The notes under the pieces were generated by a model. That model saw only the letters and a list, made by a program, of their open reading frames with translations, was not told the DNA's origin and made no database searches. The position numbers were made by a program, and so were the translations under genes. A stretch of DNA of 64,000 nucleotides from contig NZ_CADEAR010000011.1 in NCBI RefSeq assembly GCF_902825325.1, positions 1 through 64,000 on the forward strand, written 5' to 3'. Source of the DNA: Brucella tritici (GTDB lineage: Bacteria > Pseudomonadota > Alphaproteobacteria > Rhizobiales > Rhizobiaceae). Numbering within the stretch: the first letter of the stretch is position 1; each line of letters opens with the position of its first letter. Of this stretch, positions 6,820 through 14,918 are shown piece after piece.

Positions 6820-9006
6820 ATGGTTTCTCAGAAAGCCGGTAATTACGTTGAGATTGAAGGCTTGCGCGTTGCCCCTGAACTGGTGGAGTTCCTGGCCACG
6901 GAGGCCGCGCCCGGCACCGGTGTGGAACCGGAAAAGTTCTGGAAGGGCTTTGCCGCCATCATCCGCGATCTCGCACCAAAGAATCGCGCCCTCCTCGCCA
7001 AGCGCGACGACCTTCAGGCCAAGATCGACGCCTGGTACAAGCAAAATCGCGATAAGGGCTATACGCAGGCCGATTACCAGCAGTTCCTGAAGGACATTGG
7101 CTATCTCCTGCCGGAAGGTGGAGAATTTTCGGTTTCGACCACCAATGTCGATCCGGAAATCACCCACATCGCAGGCCCACAGCTTGTCGTTCCGGTCATG
7201 AACGCGCGCTATGCGCTGAACGCTGCCAATGCGCGCTGGGGTTCGCTCTATGATGCGCTCTACGGCACCGATGCTATTTCTGATGCCGACGGCGCGGAAA
7301 AGGGCAAGGGCTACAATCCAAAGCGCGGCGAAAAGGTCATCGCCTGGGCGAAAAACTTCCTCGATGAAAGCGCACCGCTTGCCACCGGCAACTGGACCAA
7401 TGTCGCCGGTCTTGCCGTCAAGGACGGCAAGCTTGAAATCAAGCTCACCGACGGTTCGGCAACGACGCTGAAGGATGAAAGCCAGTTCAAGGGCTACAAT
7501 GGCGATGCCGCCGCCCCGACCAATGTGCTGCTGGCCAAGAACAACATGCATGTCGACATCGTCGTCAATGCGGACCATCCGATCGGCAAGACCGATCCGG
7601 CCCATATTGCCGATGTTGTTCTGGAATCCGCCGTCAGCACGATCCAGGATTGCGAAGATTCCATTGCTGCCGTCGATGCGGAAGACAAGGTTGCTGTCTA
7701 TCGCAACTGGCTTGGCCTGATGAACGGCAAGCTGGAAGACACGTTCGAGAAGAACGGCAAGCAGATGACCCGCCGTCTCAACGGCGACCGCACCTACAAG
7801 GCTGCCGACGGTTCCGATCTGACGCTCAAGGGCCGTTCCCTGATGCTGGTTCGCAACGTCGGCCACCTGATGACCAACCCGGCGATCATCGATGCCGAAG
7901 GCCATGAAGTGCCGGAAGGCATCATGGATGCAGCCTTCACCAGCCTGATCGCGCTGCACGATATCGGCCCGAATGGCCGTCACATGAATTCGCGCGAAGG
8001 TTCGGTCTATATCGTCAAGCCGAAGATGCACGGGCCGGAAGAAGTGGCATTTGCCAATGAAATCTTCACCCGCACCGAAGAACTGCTTGGCATGAAGCCG
8101 AACACGCTCAAGATCGGCATCATGGACGAGGAGCGCCGCACCACGGTTAACCTCAAGGAAGCGATCCGCGCGGCCAAGGAACGCGTCGTCTTCATCAATA
8201 CCGGCTTCCTCGACCGCACCGGCGACGAAATCCATACCTCGATGGAAGCTGGCCCGATGATCCGCAAGGGTGACATGAAGCAGGCCGCATGGATCGGCGC
8301 TTATGAACAGTGGAACGTCGATATCGGTCTTGAATGCGGCCTTTCCGGCCATGCGCAGATCGGCAAGGGCATGTGGGCAATGCCGGACCTGATGGCAGCG
8401 ATGCTGGAACAGAAGATCGCCCATCCGAAGGCCGGTGCGAACACCGCATGGGTGCCGTCGCCGACTGCTGCCACCCTGCACGCGACCCACTATCATCAGG
8501 TGGACGTTGCAGCCGTTCAGGAAAAGCTGAAGAGCCGTCCGCGCGCCAAGCTCGACGACATCCTGTCAGTGCCGGTCGCAACCCGCCCGAACTGGACGCC
8601 GGAAGACATCCAGCACGAAATCGACAACAACGCGCAAGGCATTCTCGGCTATGTCGTGCGCTGGGTCGATCAGGGCGTTGGCTGCTCGAAGGTTCCGGAC
8701 ATCAACAATGTCGGCCTGATGGAAGACCGCGCAACGCTGCGCATCTCCGCACAGCACATCGCCAACTGGCTCTATCACGGCGTCGTTTCGCAAGCACAGG
8801 TCATGGAAACCATGAAGCGCATGGCAGCCGTCGTCGACAAGCAGAACGAAGGCGATGCCCTTTATCGCCCGATGGCTGCTGACTTCGACAAGTCGATTGC
8901 CTTCCAGGCCGCCTGCGATCTGGTCTTCAAGGGCCGCGAACAGCCGAACGGCTACACCGAGCCGGTCCTGCATCGCCGTCGCCTCGAGTTGAAGGCCCAG
9001 GGTTGA
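6820..9006 (+). CDS. glcB: Malate synthase G
   Basis: A 728-aa monomeric malate synthase of the G type, the expected length. It condenses glyoxylate and acetyl-CoA to malate in the glyoxylate shunt. Visible landmarks include [14 protein letters not shown], the strongly conserved [17 protein letters not shown] and [20 protein letters not shown], and the C-terminal ANWLYHG region. A strong AAGGAGG site precedes the ATG. It is monocistronic with a hairpin in its leader and a perfect terminator after it. Confidence 0.97.
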   Translation: MVSQKAGNYVEIEGLRVAPELVEFLATEAAPGTGVEPEKFWKGFAAIIRDLAPKNRALLAKRDDLQAKIDAWYKQNRDKGYTQADYQQFLKDIGYLLPEGGEFSVSTTNVDPEITHIAGPQLVVPVMNARYALNAANARWGSLYDALYGTDAISDADGAEKGKGYNPKRGEKVIAWAKNFLDESAPLATGNWTNVAGLAVKDGKLEIKLTDGSATTLKDESQFKGYNGDAAAPTNVLLAKNNMHVDIVVNADHPIGKTDPAHIADVVLESAVSTIQDCEDSIAAVDAEDKVAVYRNWLGLMNGKLEDTFEKNGKQMTRRLNGDRTYKAADGSDLTLKGRSLMLVRNVGHLMTNPAIIDAEGHEVPEGIMDAAFTSLIALHDIGPNGRHMNSREGSVYIVKPKMHGPEEVAFANEIFTRTEELLGMKPNTLKIGIMDEERRTTVNLKEAIRAAKERVVFINTGFLDRTGDEIHTSMEAGPMIRKGDMKQAAWIGAYEQWNVDIGLECGLSGHAQIGKGMWAMPDLMAAMLEQKIAHPKAGANTAWVPSPTAATLHATHYHQVDVAAVQEKLKSRPRAKLDDILSVPVATRPNWTPEDIQHEIDNNAQGILGYVVRWVDQGVGCSKVPDINNVGLMEDRATLRISAQHIANWLYHGVVSQAQVMETMKRMAAVVDKQNEGDALYRPMAADFDKSIAFQAACDLVFKGREQPNGYTEPVLHRRRLELKAQG

Positions 9007-9029
9007 TTCTTTTCACTTGCAAGTAATCG

Positions 9030-9060
9030 AAAACGGCGGGAGAAATCCCGCCGTTTTCTT
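9030..9060 (+). terminator. Rho-independent terminator after glcB
   Basis: An 11- to 12-bp stem AAACGGCGGGA/TCCCGCCGTTT with a GAAA loop and a TTTTCTT tail, 24 bp after the glcB stop. Confidence 0.92.
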
Positions 9061-9078
9061 GTTCAATAAGGCTCTGAA

Positions 9079-9573
9079 ATGACCCTTCTAATCCGCCACG
9101 CGACGGAAGCCGACCTCCCTGCCCTGCTCACCATCTATAATGATGCGGTAGAGAACACGCTCGCCATCTGGAATGAAACGCTTGTCGATCTGGAAAACCG
9201 TCGCGACTGGCTTAAGACCCGCAATCGTGACGGCTTTCCGGTGCTGGTTGCCGAACGTGAAGGTCAGGTCGTTGGCTATGCGAGCTATGGCCCGTTCCGT
9301 CCGTTCGAGGGTTTCCGCCATTCATCCGAACTTTCGATCTATGTGGCAAGCGACGCACGCGGCGGCGGTATCGGACGTGCCCTCCTGACCGAGCTTGTGG
9401 ACGAAGCGCGCGAGCGCAAGGTGCATGTGCTGATTGCCGGTATCGAAGCGGGCAATGCCGCATCCATCGCGCTGCATAAATCGCAGGGCTTTGAGGATTG
9501 CGGCACGCTGAAACAGGTTGGCCAGAAGTTCGGGCGCTGGCTCGATCTGACCTTCATGCAGAAGATACTCTGA
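9079..9573 (+). CDS. GNAT N-acetyltransferase (phosphinothricin acetyltransferase-like)
   Basis: A 164-aa single-domain acetyltransferase. The beginning IRHATEADLPALLTIYNDAV and motif A (SIYVASDARGGGIGRALLTELV, acetyl-CoA pyrophosphate loop RGGGIG) place it with the Pat/Bar and YncA/MddA branch. Members acetylate amines such as phosphinothricin or methionine derivatives; the substrate here is not determined. It lies between two terminators. Confidence 0.85.
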   Translation: MTLLIRHATEADLPALLTIYNDAVENTLAIWNETLVDLENRRDWLKTRNRDGFPVLVAEREGQVVGYASYGPFRPFEGFRHSSELSIYVASDARGGGIGRALLTELVDEARERKVHVLIAGIEAGNAASIALHKSQGFEDCGTLKQVGQKFGRWLDLTFMQKIL

Positions 9574-9576
9574 TTG

Positions 9577-9605
9577 AAAAAGGACCGCTTTCGCGGCCCT
9601 TTTTA
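9577..9605. terminator. Bidirectional terminator between GNAT and MFS genes
   Basis: AAAAAGG-CCGC and GCGG-CCTTTTT arms around a TTTC loop with A and T tracts on both sides, shared by the two convergent genes. Confidence 0.88.
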
Positions 9606-10958
9606 TCAGTTCGGCTGTGGAACCGCATTCCCGGTCGAAAGCTCAGTCAGACCGATCTCGCCTTCGACCTGATCGCTGCGAGCCATCAGGTAAAGACCAA
9701 GGCCACAGGTCAGAACGGCGATGAACACCAGATACCAGGCATGGGCCATCGGGTTGACGGCCAGAAACGACGTCACGATCACCGGCGTCAGACCACCAAA
9801 GACCGCATAGGAAACATTGTAGGAAAACGACAGGCCCGAGAAGCGTACCGGAGCCGGGAATGCGCGCACCATCACATAAGGCACCGCGCCAACCATACCG
9901 ACCGAGAGCCCCATCACAGCATAAAGCGCGAACAGAACCGGCAGCGAAACCGCCGCATAGGTGTAGAAGACAAAGGTTGCGACGCCGAAGAAAATGCCCG
10001 CAACGGCGAAGAAGCGCCCACTGCCGATGCGGTCCACGATAGCACCCGCCGTCACCGTTCCGAACATCAGGAACAGCGTGCCGAAGCTTGTGGCAGCAAG
10101 CGACTGCAAAGGCGTATAGCCATAGAGCTTCTGCAGGAAGGTTGCCGTCATCAGCGTGGTGACAACAATGCCTGCCGACAAGATCCAGGTCAGCAGCACG
10201 GAAATGACAACCCCATGCATGTGGTTGCGCAGAACGGTGCCAAGCGGCAGTTTGTCCTTCAACAGATGGCTGTTCTTCATCTCGGTGAAGATCGGCGTTT
10301 CCGCCAGCCAGCGGCGCAGATAAACAGCAAGCAGGCCGAAGATACCGCCGATGAAGAACGGAATACGCCATGCATAGGCGGACAATTCTTCCGGCGTGAA
10401 AATCCAGTTGATGGCAGTGGCGATCAGCGAACCGATCATGATGCCAAGCGTCAGGCCCGAGCAGAGAAAACCACATGCCATGCCAACACGATTGGCAGGC
10501 ACATGCTCGGCCACAAAGGTCCATGCGCCCGGCACTTCACCACCAATGGCGGCACCCTGCAACATGCGGAACACAATCAGCAGGATCGGCGCGCCGACGC
10601 CCAGCGTCGCATAGGTCGGCAGGCAGGCCATGGCCAGCGTTGAAATCGACATCAGAAACACCGAGAAGGCGAAGACGCGCTTGCGGCCGAATTTGTCGCC
10701 GAAATGCGCCAGCACGATGCCGCCCACAGGTCGCACCAGATAGCCGGCTGCGAAAATGCCGAAGGTCTGGATCAGCACCAGCCAGTCCGGCATGTCGGGT
10801 GGAAAGAACAAATGGCCGATCACACTGGCAAAAAACACGAAGATGATGAAATCATAGAACTCCAGCGCGCCGCCAAGGGCCGAAAGGCCGAGCGTGCGGA
10901 AATCCTGCCGGTTAAGCGGGCGCGGACTATTGCTTGCGTGGAGAATCGTCGATGCCAT
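9606..10958 (-). CDS. MFS transporter, metabolite:H+ symporter (ProP/citrate-type) family
   Basis: A 450-aa protein with 12 predicted membrane helices. The loop 2-3 signature LAHFGDKFGRKR and the N-terminal LGGALEFYDFIIFVFFASVIG are typical of the MHS subfamily, which imports organic acids or osmolytes with protons. The substrate cannot be read from the sequence. It is convergent with the GNAT gene and divergent from mbfA; the 147-bp gap to mbfA holds the ICE box near the mbfA start. Confidence 0.88.
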   Translation of the reverse strand: MASTILHASNSPRPLNRQDFRTLGLSALGGALEFYDFIIFVFFASVIGHLFFPPDMPDWLVLIQTFGIFAAGYLVRPVGGIVLAHFGDKFGRKRVFAFSVFLMSISTLAMACLPTYATLGVGAPILLIVFRMLQGAAIGGEVPGAWTFVAEHVPANRVGMACGFLCSGLTLGIMIGSLIATAINWIFTPEELSAYAWRIPFFIGGIFGLLAVYLRRWLAETPIFTEMKNSHLLKDKLPLGTVLRNHMHGVVISVLLTWILSAGIVVTTLMTATFLQKLYGYTPLQSLAATSFGTLFLMFGTVTAGAIVDRIGSGRFFAVAGIFFGVATFVFYTYAAVSLPVLFALYAVMGLSVGMVGAVPYVMVRAFPAPVRFSGLSFSYNVSYAVFGGLTPVIVTSFLAVNPMAHAWYLVFIAVLTCGLGLYLMARSDQVEGEIGLTELSTGNAVPQPN

Positions 10959-11073
10959 CGATTCGCTCTCTTCTGATCGGGTCGCTGATATGATGCCCTT
11001 ATTTCAGGGCCGCGTTTTAATGCGCCAATTGTGCCTGCACTGCAAGACTTGACTTCCGGACACCAAATCTTAT

Positions 11074-11090
11074 TTTAGAATTATTCTAAA
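11074..11090 (+). promoter_or_regulatory. ICE box (Irr binding site) upstream of mbfA
   Basis: A perfect palindrome TTTAGAA-TTA-TTCTAAA ends 15 bp before the mbfA start. It matches the iron-control element recognised by the Fur-family regulator Irr in rhizobia and Brucella. Its closeness to the start codon fits repression under low iron. Confidence 0.82.
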
Positions 11091-11105
11091 CTTTGGATTC
11101 CCCAG

Positions 11106-12089
11106 ATGCTGAGCCGATTCTTTCGCAACGACCGACGCCCTTTCGATTCGCTTTCCGAACAGGAAATTCTGGCGCTTGCCATATCCTCCGAAGAGGACGA
11201 TGCCCGTATCTATCTCGCTTATGCCGATGGGCTGCGTGACGAGTTTCCGCAATCGGCGAAAATCTTCGAACAGATGGCAGCGGAAGAACATGGTCACCGC
11301 GATGCGCTGATCGAACGCCACAAAGCCCGCTTTGGCGACCGGATTCCGCTGATCCGCCGCGAACATGTCAGCGGCTATTACGATCGCAAGCCGGACTGGC
11401 TGGTGCGTCCGCTTGGCATCGACAAGGTGCGCGAAGCTGCGTCGGAAATGGAAGAACAGGCCTATCGATTCTATGTCGAAGCCGCCAAGCGCGTCGGTGA
11501 CGCAGACACCCGCAAGCTGTTGGGCGACCTTGCCCAGCAGGAAAAGCAGCATGAAGCCAAGGCTGAATCGCTGGAACTGGCGCTGACACCGGATGATGTA
11601 CAGGATGAGGAGCGCGCAGCCGAGCGCAAGCAGTTCATCCTCACCTATGTCCAGCCGGGGCTTGCTGGCCTGATGGACGGCTCTGTCTCAACGCTCGCCC
11701 CGATCTTCGCCGCGGCCTTCGCGACACAGGACACGTGGCAGACTTTTCTGGTCGGCCTGTCCGCCTCGGTCGGCGCTGGCATTTCGATGGGCTTCACCGA
11801 AGCAATCCACGATGACGGCAAGCTGTCGGGTCGCGGCTCACCCATCAAGCGTGGCCTGTCCTGCGGTATCATGACGACGCTGGGCGGCCTCGGCCATACC
11901 CTGCCCTACCTGATCAAGGATTTCTGGACCGCCACAAGCATCGCAGCAATTCTGGTCTTCTTCGAACTCTGGGCCATCGCCTTCATCCAGAACCGCTATA
12001 TGGAAACACCGTTCCTTCGCTCTGTGCTTCAGGTGGTCCTGGGCGGCGGCCTCGTGCTGGCGGCAGGCATATTGATCGGGAACGCCTAA
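11106..12089 (+). CDS. mbfA: Membrane-bound ferritin MbfA (erythrin-VIT1 fusion, iron exporter)
   Basis: A 327-aa two-domain protein. Residues 1-150 are ferritin-like, with repeated glutamates and an ExxH pattern (AAEEHGHRDAL, AQQEKQHEAKAE) for di-iron binding. Residues 175-327 are a VIT1/CCC1-type membrane domain (PGLAGLMDGSVSTLAPIFAAA, five predicted helices). In Agrobacterium and Bradyrhizobium, MbfA exports iron and protects against iron and peroxide stress under Irr control. The perfect ICE box at 11074-11090 supports the same regulation here. Confidence 0.93.
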   Translation: MLSRFFRNDRRPFDSLSEQEILALAISSEEDDARIYLAYADGLRDEFPQSAKIFEQMAAEEHGHRDALIERHKARFGDRIPLIRREHVSGYYDRKPDWLVRPLGIDKVREAASEMEEQAYRFYVEAAKRVGDADTRKLLGDLAQQEKQHEAKAESLELALTPDDVQDEERAAERKQFILTYVQPGLAGLMDGSVSTLAPIFAAAFATQDTWQTFLVGLSASVGAGISMGFTEAIHDDGKLSGRGSPIKRGLSCGIMTTLGGLGHTLPYLIKDFWTATSIAAILVFFELWAIAFIQNRYMETPFLRSVLQVVLGGGLVLAAGILIGNA

Positions 12090-12895
12090 ACCGTCACGGC
12101 ATCCTGCGGTCGGGAAATCGGTTCCTCAAAGCTCTCGATCGCAATGCGGCCTTGCCGGGAAACAGTGACAAAACTGTTTGCCGGCACCGCCATCCAGTTT
12201 GCGGCCTCGCCGTCCAGCGGCTCCGACACCACGCATATGCCGGACGATCCGCCCAGTGTCGCCGTATAAAGCGTCGGCGCGAAAGCGTCGGTCGCATAGC
12301 GGATGGCGTAAAGCTGGTTTCCATCGGAGAAGGCTGCAGTCAGCCGCAGAAATGGCGGCACGCCGCCGCGCACCGATTCCTCGACAACCGTTGCCACCAT
12401 ACGCTTCATGGCAAGCACAGGGTCACTGTCGAGACCGAATTCCAGCATCAGAAGAAAGATCAGTTCCGAATCGGTTGCGCCATGTTTCTGGCCATAGACA
12501 TCATCGCTCAAATGGCTTTCCAGCCTGCGACGCAGCCGATCGAAATGACCGATCTGGCCATTATGCATGAAGCTCCAGCGTCCGGAAACGAAGGGATGGC
12601 AATTGGACCGGCTGGTCAGCCCTCCGGTCGAAGCCCGCACATGCGCGAGGAAAAGGCGCGATTGAATTTGTCGCGCCAGACTACGGAGGTTCTGGTCGGA
12701 CCATGCGGGCAGAATGTCCCGATAAAGCCCTGGCTCATCACGATGGCCGTACCAGGCAACGCCGAATCCGTCGCCATTGGTACGCGTTTTGGCTTCATGC
12801 GCATCGTGGCTTTGCGCCACGAGCGAATGGCAGGGAGACGATATAATGTCTTCCAGATAGGTTTCAGGTCCGAGATAGGCGGCCCAACGACACAT
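12086..12895 (-). CDS. Class II glutamine amidotransferase (YafJ/EgtC-like)
   Basis: A 269-aa Ntn-type amidotransferase domain. The nucleophile is Cys2 (MCRWAAYLGPE), exposed after removal of Met1; the conserved NGDGFGVAWYG, HVRASTGG and NCHPFVSGRWSFMHNGQIG stretches are all present. It hydrolyses the glutamine amide or a gamma-glutamyl bond; the partner is unknown. It is 14 bp downstream of a small DUF6356 gene, probably in one transcript, and overlaps the mbfA stop by 4 bp in convergent orientation. Confidence 0.88.
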   Translation of the reverse strand: MCRWAAYLGPETYLEDIISSPCHSLVAQSHDAHEAKTRTNGDGFGVAWYGHRDEPGLYRDILPAWSDQNLRSLARQIQSRLFLAHVRASTGGLTSRSNCHPFVSGRWSFMHNGQIGHFDRLRRRLESHLSDDVYGQKHGATDSELIFLLMLEFGLDSDPVLAMKRMVATVVEESVRGGVPPFLRLTAAFSDGNQLYAIRYATDAFAPTLYTATLGGSSGICVVSEPLDGEAANWMAVPANSFVTVSRQGRIAIESFEEPISRPQDAVTV

Positions 12896-12909
12896 TTGCG
12901 ATCCGGTGT

Positions 12910-13125
12910 TTACCGGCCCCGGTTATGCGTCCGCTCATAAAGCTGGCGAACGATTGTGCTCGCCGTCTTCTCGAACAAAAATGGCAAAATTGCATGGATC
13001 AGTGCTGCAAACGCCGCACAAAAAAGCTTGAACGAAAAACGTCCGGCAAAGGCCATATGTTCAAAATAGGTCTCGTCAACCGATTGAGGGTGCTCGGTGA
13101 AGAGGCGTGTGATGCGTGTGGTCAT
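12910..13125 (-). CDS. Small membrane protein, DUF6356-like
   Basis: A 71-aa protein. The N-terminal half is soluble (LFTEHPQSVDETYFEHMAFA) and one hydrophobic segment spans about residues 32-55 (LFCAAFAALIHAILPFLF). The HPxSVxETYxEH motif resembles DUF6356 proteins of unknown function. The start is the ATG at 13125, preceded by GGGAG; a longer frame to 13173 lacks a good ribosome site. It is probably co-transcribed with the downstream amidotransferase. Confidence 0.75.
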   Translation of the reverse strand: MTTRITRLFTEHPQSVDETYFEHMAFAGRFSFKLFCAAFAALIHAILPFLFEKTASTIVRQLYERTHNRGR

Positions 13126-13270
13126 TGGAAATACTCCCGTCAATGAGTAAGTTGTTCCCGTTATACGGCGCATATCGCGCCTTTCTGGAAAATCATTCTA
13201 GCAAATGCATCTGAGATGAAATCTCAAAATATCCTTGATAATTACTATTTATTGGGACAATCATCCCATC

Positions 13271-13738
13271 ATGAAACCGGTTCTCGACGAAATCGATCGA
13301 AAAATCTTGGATGAGCTGCAAATCGACGGAACCCTGTCCGTTGATTCTCTCTCCGAGCGGGTACACTTATCGCGCAATGCCTGCTGGCGGCGGGTCAAGC
13401 GCATGGAGGATGAGGGGATCATCAAGGCGCGCGTGGCCCTGGTCGATGCCGAGATGGCCGGTTGCGGCCTGTCCGTCTTCATTCTCGTTCGCACATCGAG
13501 CCACGACCCCGATTGGCTGGGCAAGTTTCGCGGTGCCATGGGGCGTTTTCCGGAAATCGTCGGGGTTTATCGCATGACCGGCGATCTGGACTATGTGCTG
13601 AAGGCGCGCGTTTCCGACGTCAAAGCCTATGACCGGCTTTATCAGCGGCTGATCGCCAGCGTTCCGCTGTCAGATGTTTCGGCTTCATTCGTCATGGAAG
13701 AGATCAAGGAAACGACTGCGGTTCCGCTGAAGGAATGA
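13271..13738 (+). CDS. Lrp/AsnC-family transcriptional regulator
   Basis: A 155-aa regulator. Residues 5-60 contain the AsnC helix-turn-helix (IDRKILDELQIDG...LSERVHLSRNACWRRVKRME), and residues 70-150 form the RAM ligand-binding domain (MTGDLDYVLKARVSDVKAYDRL). It probably senses an amino acid. I use the ATG at 13271 because family similarity begins there; the frame extends back to a TTG at 13235. It is divergent from the DUF6356 gene. The target is unknown. Confidence 0.9.
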   Translation: MKPVLDEIDRKILDELQIDGTLSVDSLSERVHLSRNACWRRVKRMEDEGIIKARVALVDAEMAGCGLSVFILVRTSSHDPDWLGKFRGAMGRFPEIVGVYRMTGDLDYVLKARVSDVKAYDRLYQRLIASVPLSDVSASFVMEEIKETTAVPLKE

Positions 13739-13762
13739 CAGTGCAATCCCTCGCCAGACGTC

Positions 13763-14092
13763 TTAGTGCCGGGCCATTTCGCGACAGAGCGTGGCGCAAC
13801 GCTCGCAAACCTCAACGCATTTTTCCATGCCACCAACCTCGCGACAGGATTGCGCACAAGCTTCACAAATCTTCGCGCAGGCACCGCAAGTTTCGCGATG
13901 AAGGGGCGTGTCCAGTAACATGATGTGAGCCGCCGTCCGGCAAGTTTCCACGCAAGCCAGCATGATGCGAAAATGTTTCGGCTCGACATGCGCGCCACCT
14001 TCTTTCAGGCAGTGGCTGGAGGCCGTGTCGAGACAAACCCGATAGCAATCCAGGCAGGCATCGATACATTTATTCATTTCAGGGCTTGGCAT
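13763..14092 (-). CDS. Four-helix-bundle copper-binding protein (Csp-like, DUF326)
   Basis: A 109-aa Cys-rich protein with about 15 cysteines, many in CxxxC or CxxC spacing on amphipathic helices (NKCIDACLDCYRVC, CGACAKICEACAQSC, CVEVCERCATLC). This matches Csp-type copper-storage proteins, which pack Cu(I) inside a four-helix bundle. No signal peptide is visible, so a cytosolic Csp3-type protein is most likely. I use the ATG at 14092 (MPSPEMNKC); the frame is open to 14152. It is convergent with the Lrp gene. Confidence 0.85.
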   Translation of the reverse strand: MPSPEMNKCIDACLDCYRVCLDTASSHCLKEGGAHVEPKHFRIMLACVETCRTAAHIMLLDTPLHRETCGACAKICEACAQSCREVGGMEKCVEVCERCATLCREMARH

Positions 14093-14294
14093 TTTCAAAT
14101 CCTCATTCTTGAAACACCAAAGTCCAACAGGTGAATGATTGATTTGTTCCATAAGGGCACTGGACCGGTTTTCATGCCAGACAGACTAATTGCCGGTGCA
14201 AATTGCATGACCCTGTGCCGTACTATCATTGCAAAACACCAAATAGGCGGTACACCTTTCATTGGTTTTCACGTATGAGCGTCGCCAATTTAAA

Positions 14295-14337
14295 GCGCAT
14301 CCTGAAAAGTGTGAAACGGCTTTCAGACAAGATGCGC
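14295..14337. repeat. GCGCATCC...GATGCGC dispersed palindrome
   Basis: Arms GCGCATC/GATGCGC enclose CTGAAAAGTGTGAAACGGCTTTCAG. The copies at 46611-46653 and 37579-37625 are nearly identical. It sits 53 bp upstream of the dut start. Confidence 0.75.
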
Positions 14338-14389
14338 GATGAACCAGTGTCTCGCAGGCCAACTGAATTCTTGCAGGAAAGGCTCCCTC

Positions 14390-14863
14390 ATGACCGCAGT
14401 ATCCTCTTCCGCGCCAACGCTCGGCATCATCCGCCTCGAACATGCGAAAGGCCTTGAACTCCCGGCCTATGAGACATCAGGTTCGGCTGGCATGGACCTG
14501 CGTGCGGCCGTTGCCGAAGACCGCCAGATCGTTCTCCTGCCGGGACGCCGCACACTGGTACCGACAGGACTGATCTTCGAAATTCCGGAAGGTTTCGAGG
14601 TACAGATTCGTCCGCGCTCTGGCCTTGCCTTCAAGAACGGCATCACCTGCCTCAACACGCCCGGCACCATCGATTCCGATTATCGCGGCGAGGTGAAGGT
14701 TCTTCTCATCAATCTCGGCGATGACGATTTCCGTATCGAGCGCGGCATGCGCATCGCGCAGGCTGTTTTCGCGCCGGTCGTCCAGCCGAAGATTGAAGAA
14801 CGCGCCGAGGTGACCGATACGGCACGTGGCGCCGGTGGATTCGGTTCGACCGGCACGGCATAA
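14390..14863 (+). CDS. dut: Deoxyuridine 5'-triphosphate nucleotidohydrolase
   Basis: A 157-aa trimeric dUTPase that converts dUTP to dUMP and pyrophosphate. All five motifs are seen: GMDLRA (I), QIRPRSGLA (II), [11 protein letters not shown] (III, with the catalytic aspartate), [10 protein letters not shown] (IV) and [10 protein letters not shown] (V, the flexible C-terminal arm). The start is the ATG at 14390; the frame opens further upstream inside repeat DNA. A strong terminator follows. Confidence 0.95.
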   Translation: MTAVSSSAPTLGIIRLEHAKGLELPAYETSGSAGMDLRAAVAEDRQIVLLPGRRTLVPTGLIFEIPEGFEVQIRPRSGLAFKNGITCLNTPGTIDSDYRGEVKVLLINLGDDDFRIERGMRIAQAVFAPVVQPKIEERAEVTDTARGAGGFGSTGTA

Positions 14864-14880
14864 ACGGACAAATCGCACGC

Positions 14881-14908
14881 AAAAGCCCGGCTGAGCCGGG
14901 CTTTTTTA
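14881..14908 (+). terminator. Rho-independent terminator after dut
   Basis: AAAAGCCCGGC/GCCGGGCTTTT stem with a TGA loop and T6 tail, 17 bp after the dut stop. Confidence 0.92.
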
Positions 14909-14918
14909 TTGCCTGTTT

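Noticed and set aside
6748-8496. 582-codon open frame on the minus strand across glcB
   Set aside because: It is antisense to malate synthase G, whose motifs are intact. The frame is a by-product of high-GC codon use and shows no family similarity.
12152-12940. 262-codon plus-strand frame over the class II amidotransferase
   Set aside because: The opposite strand encodes a complete amidotransferase with Cys2; this frame has no domain.
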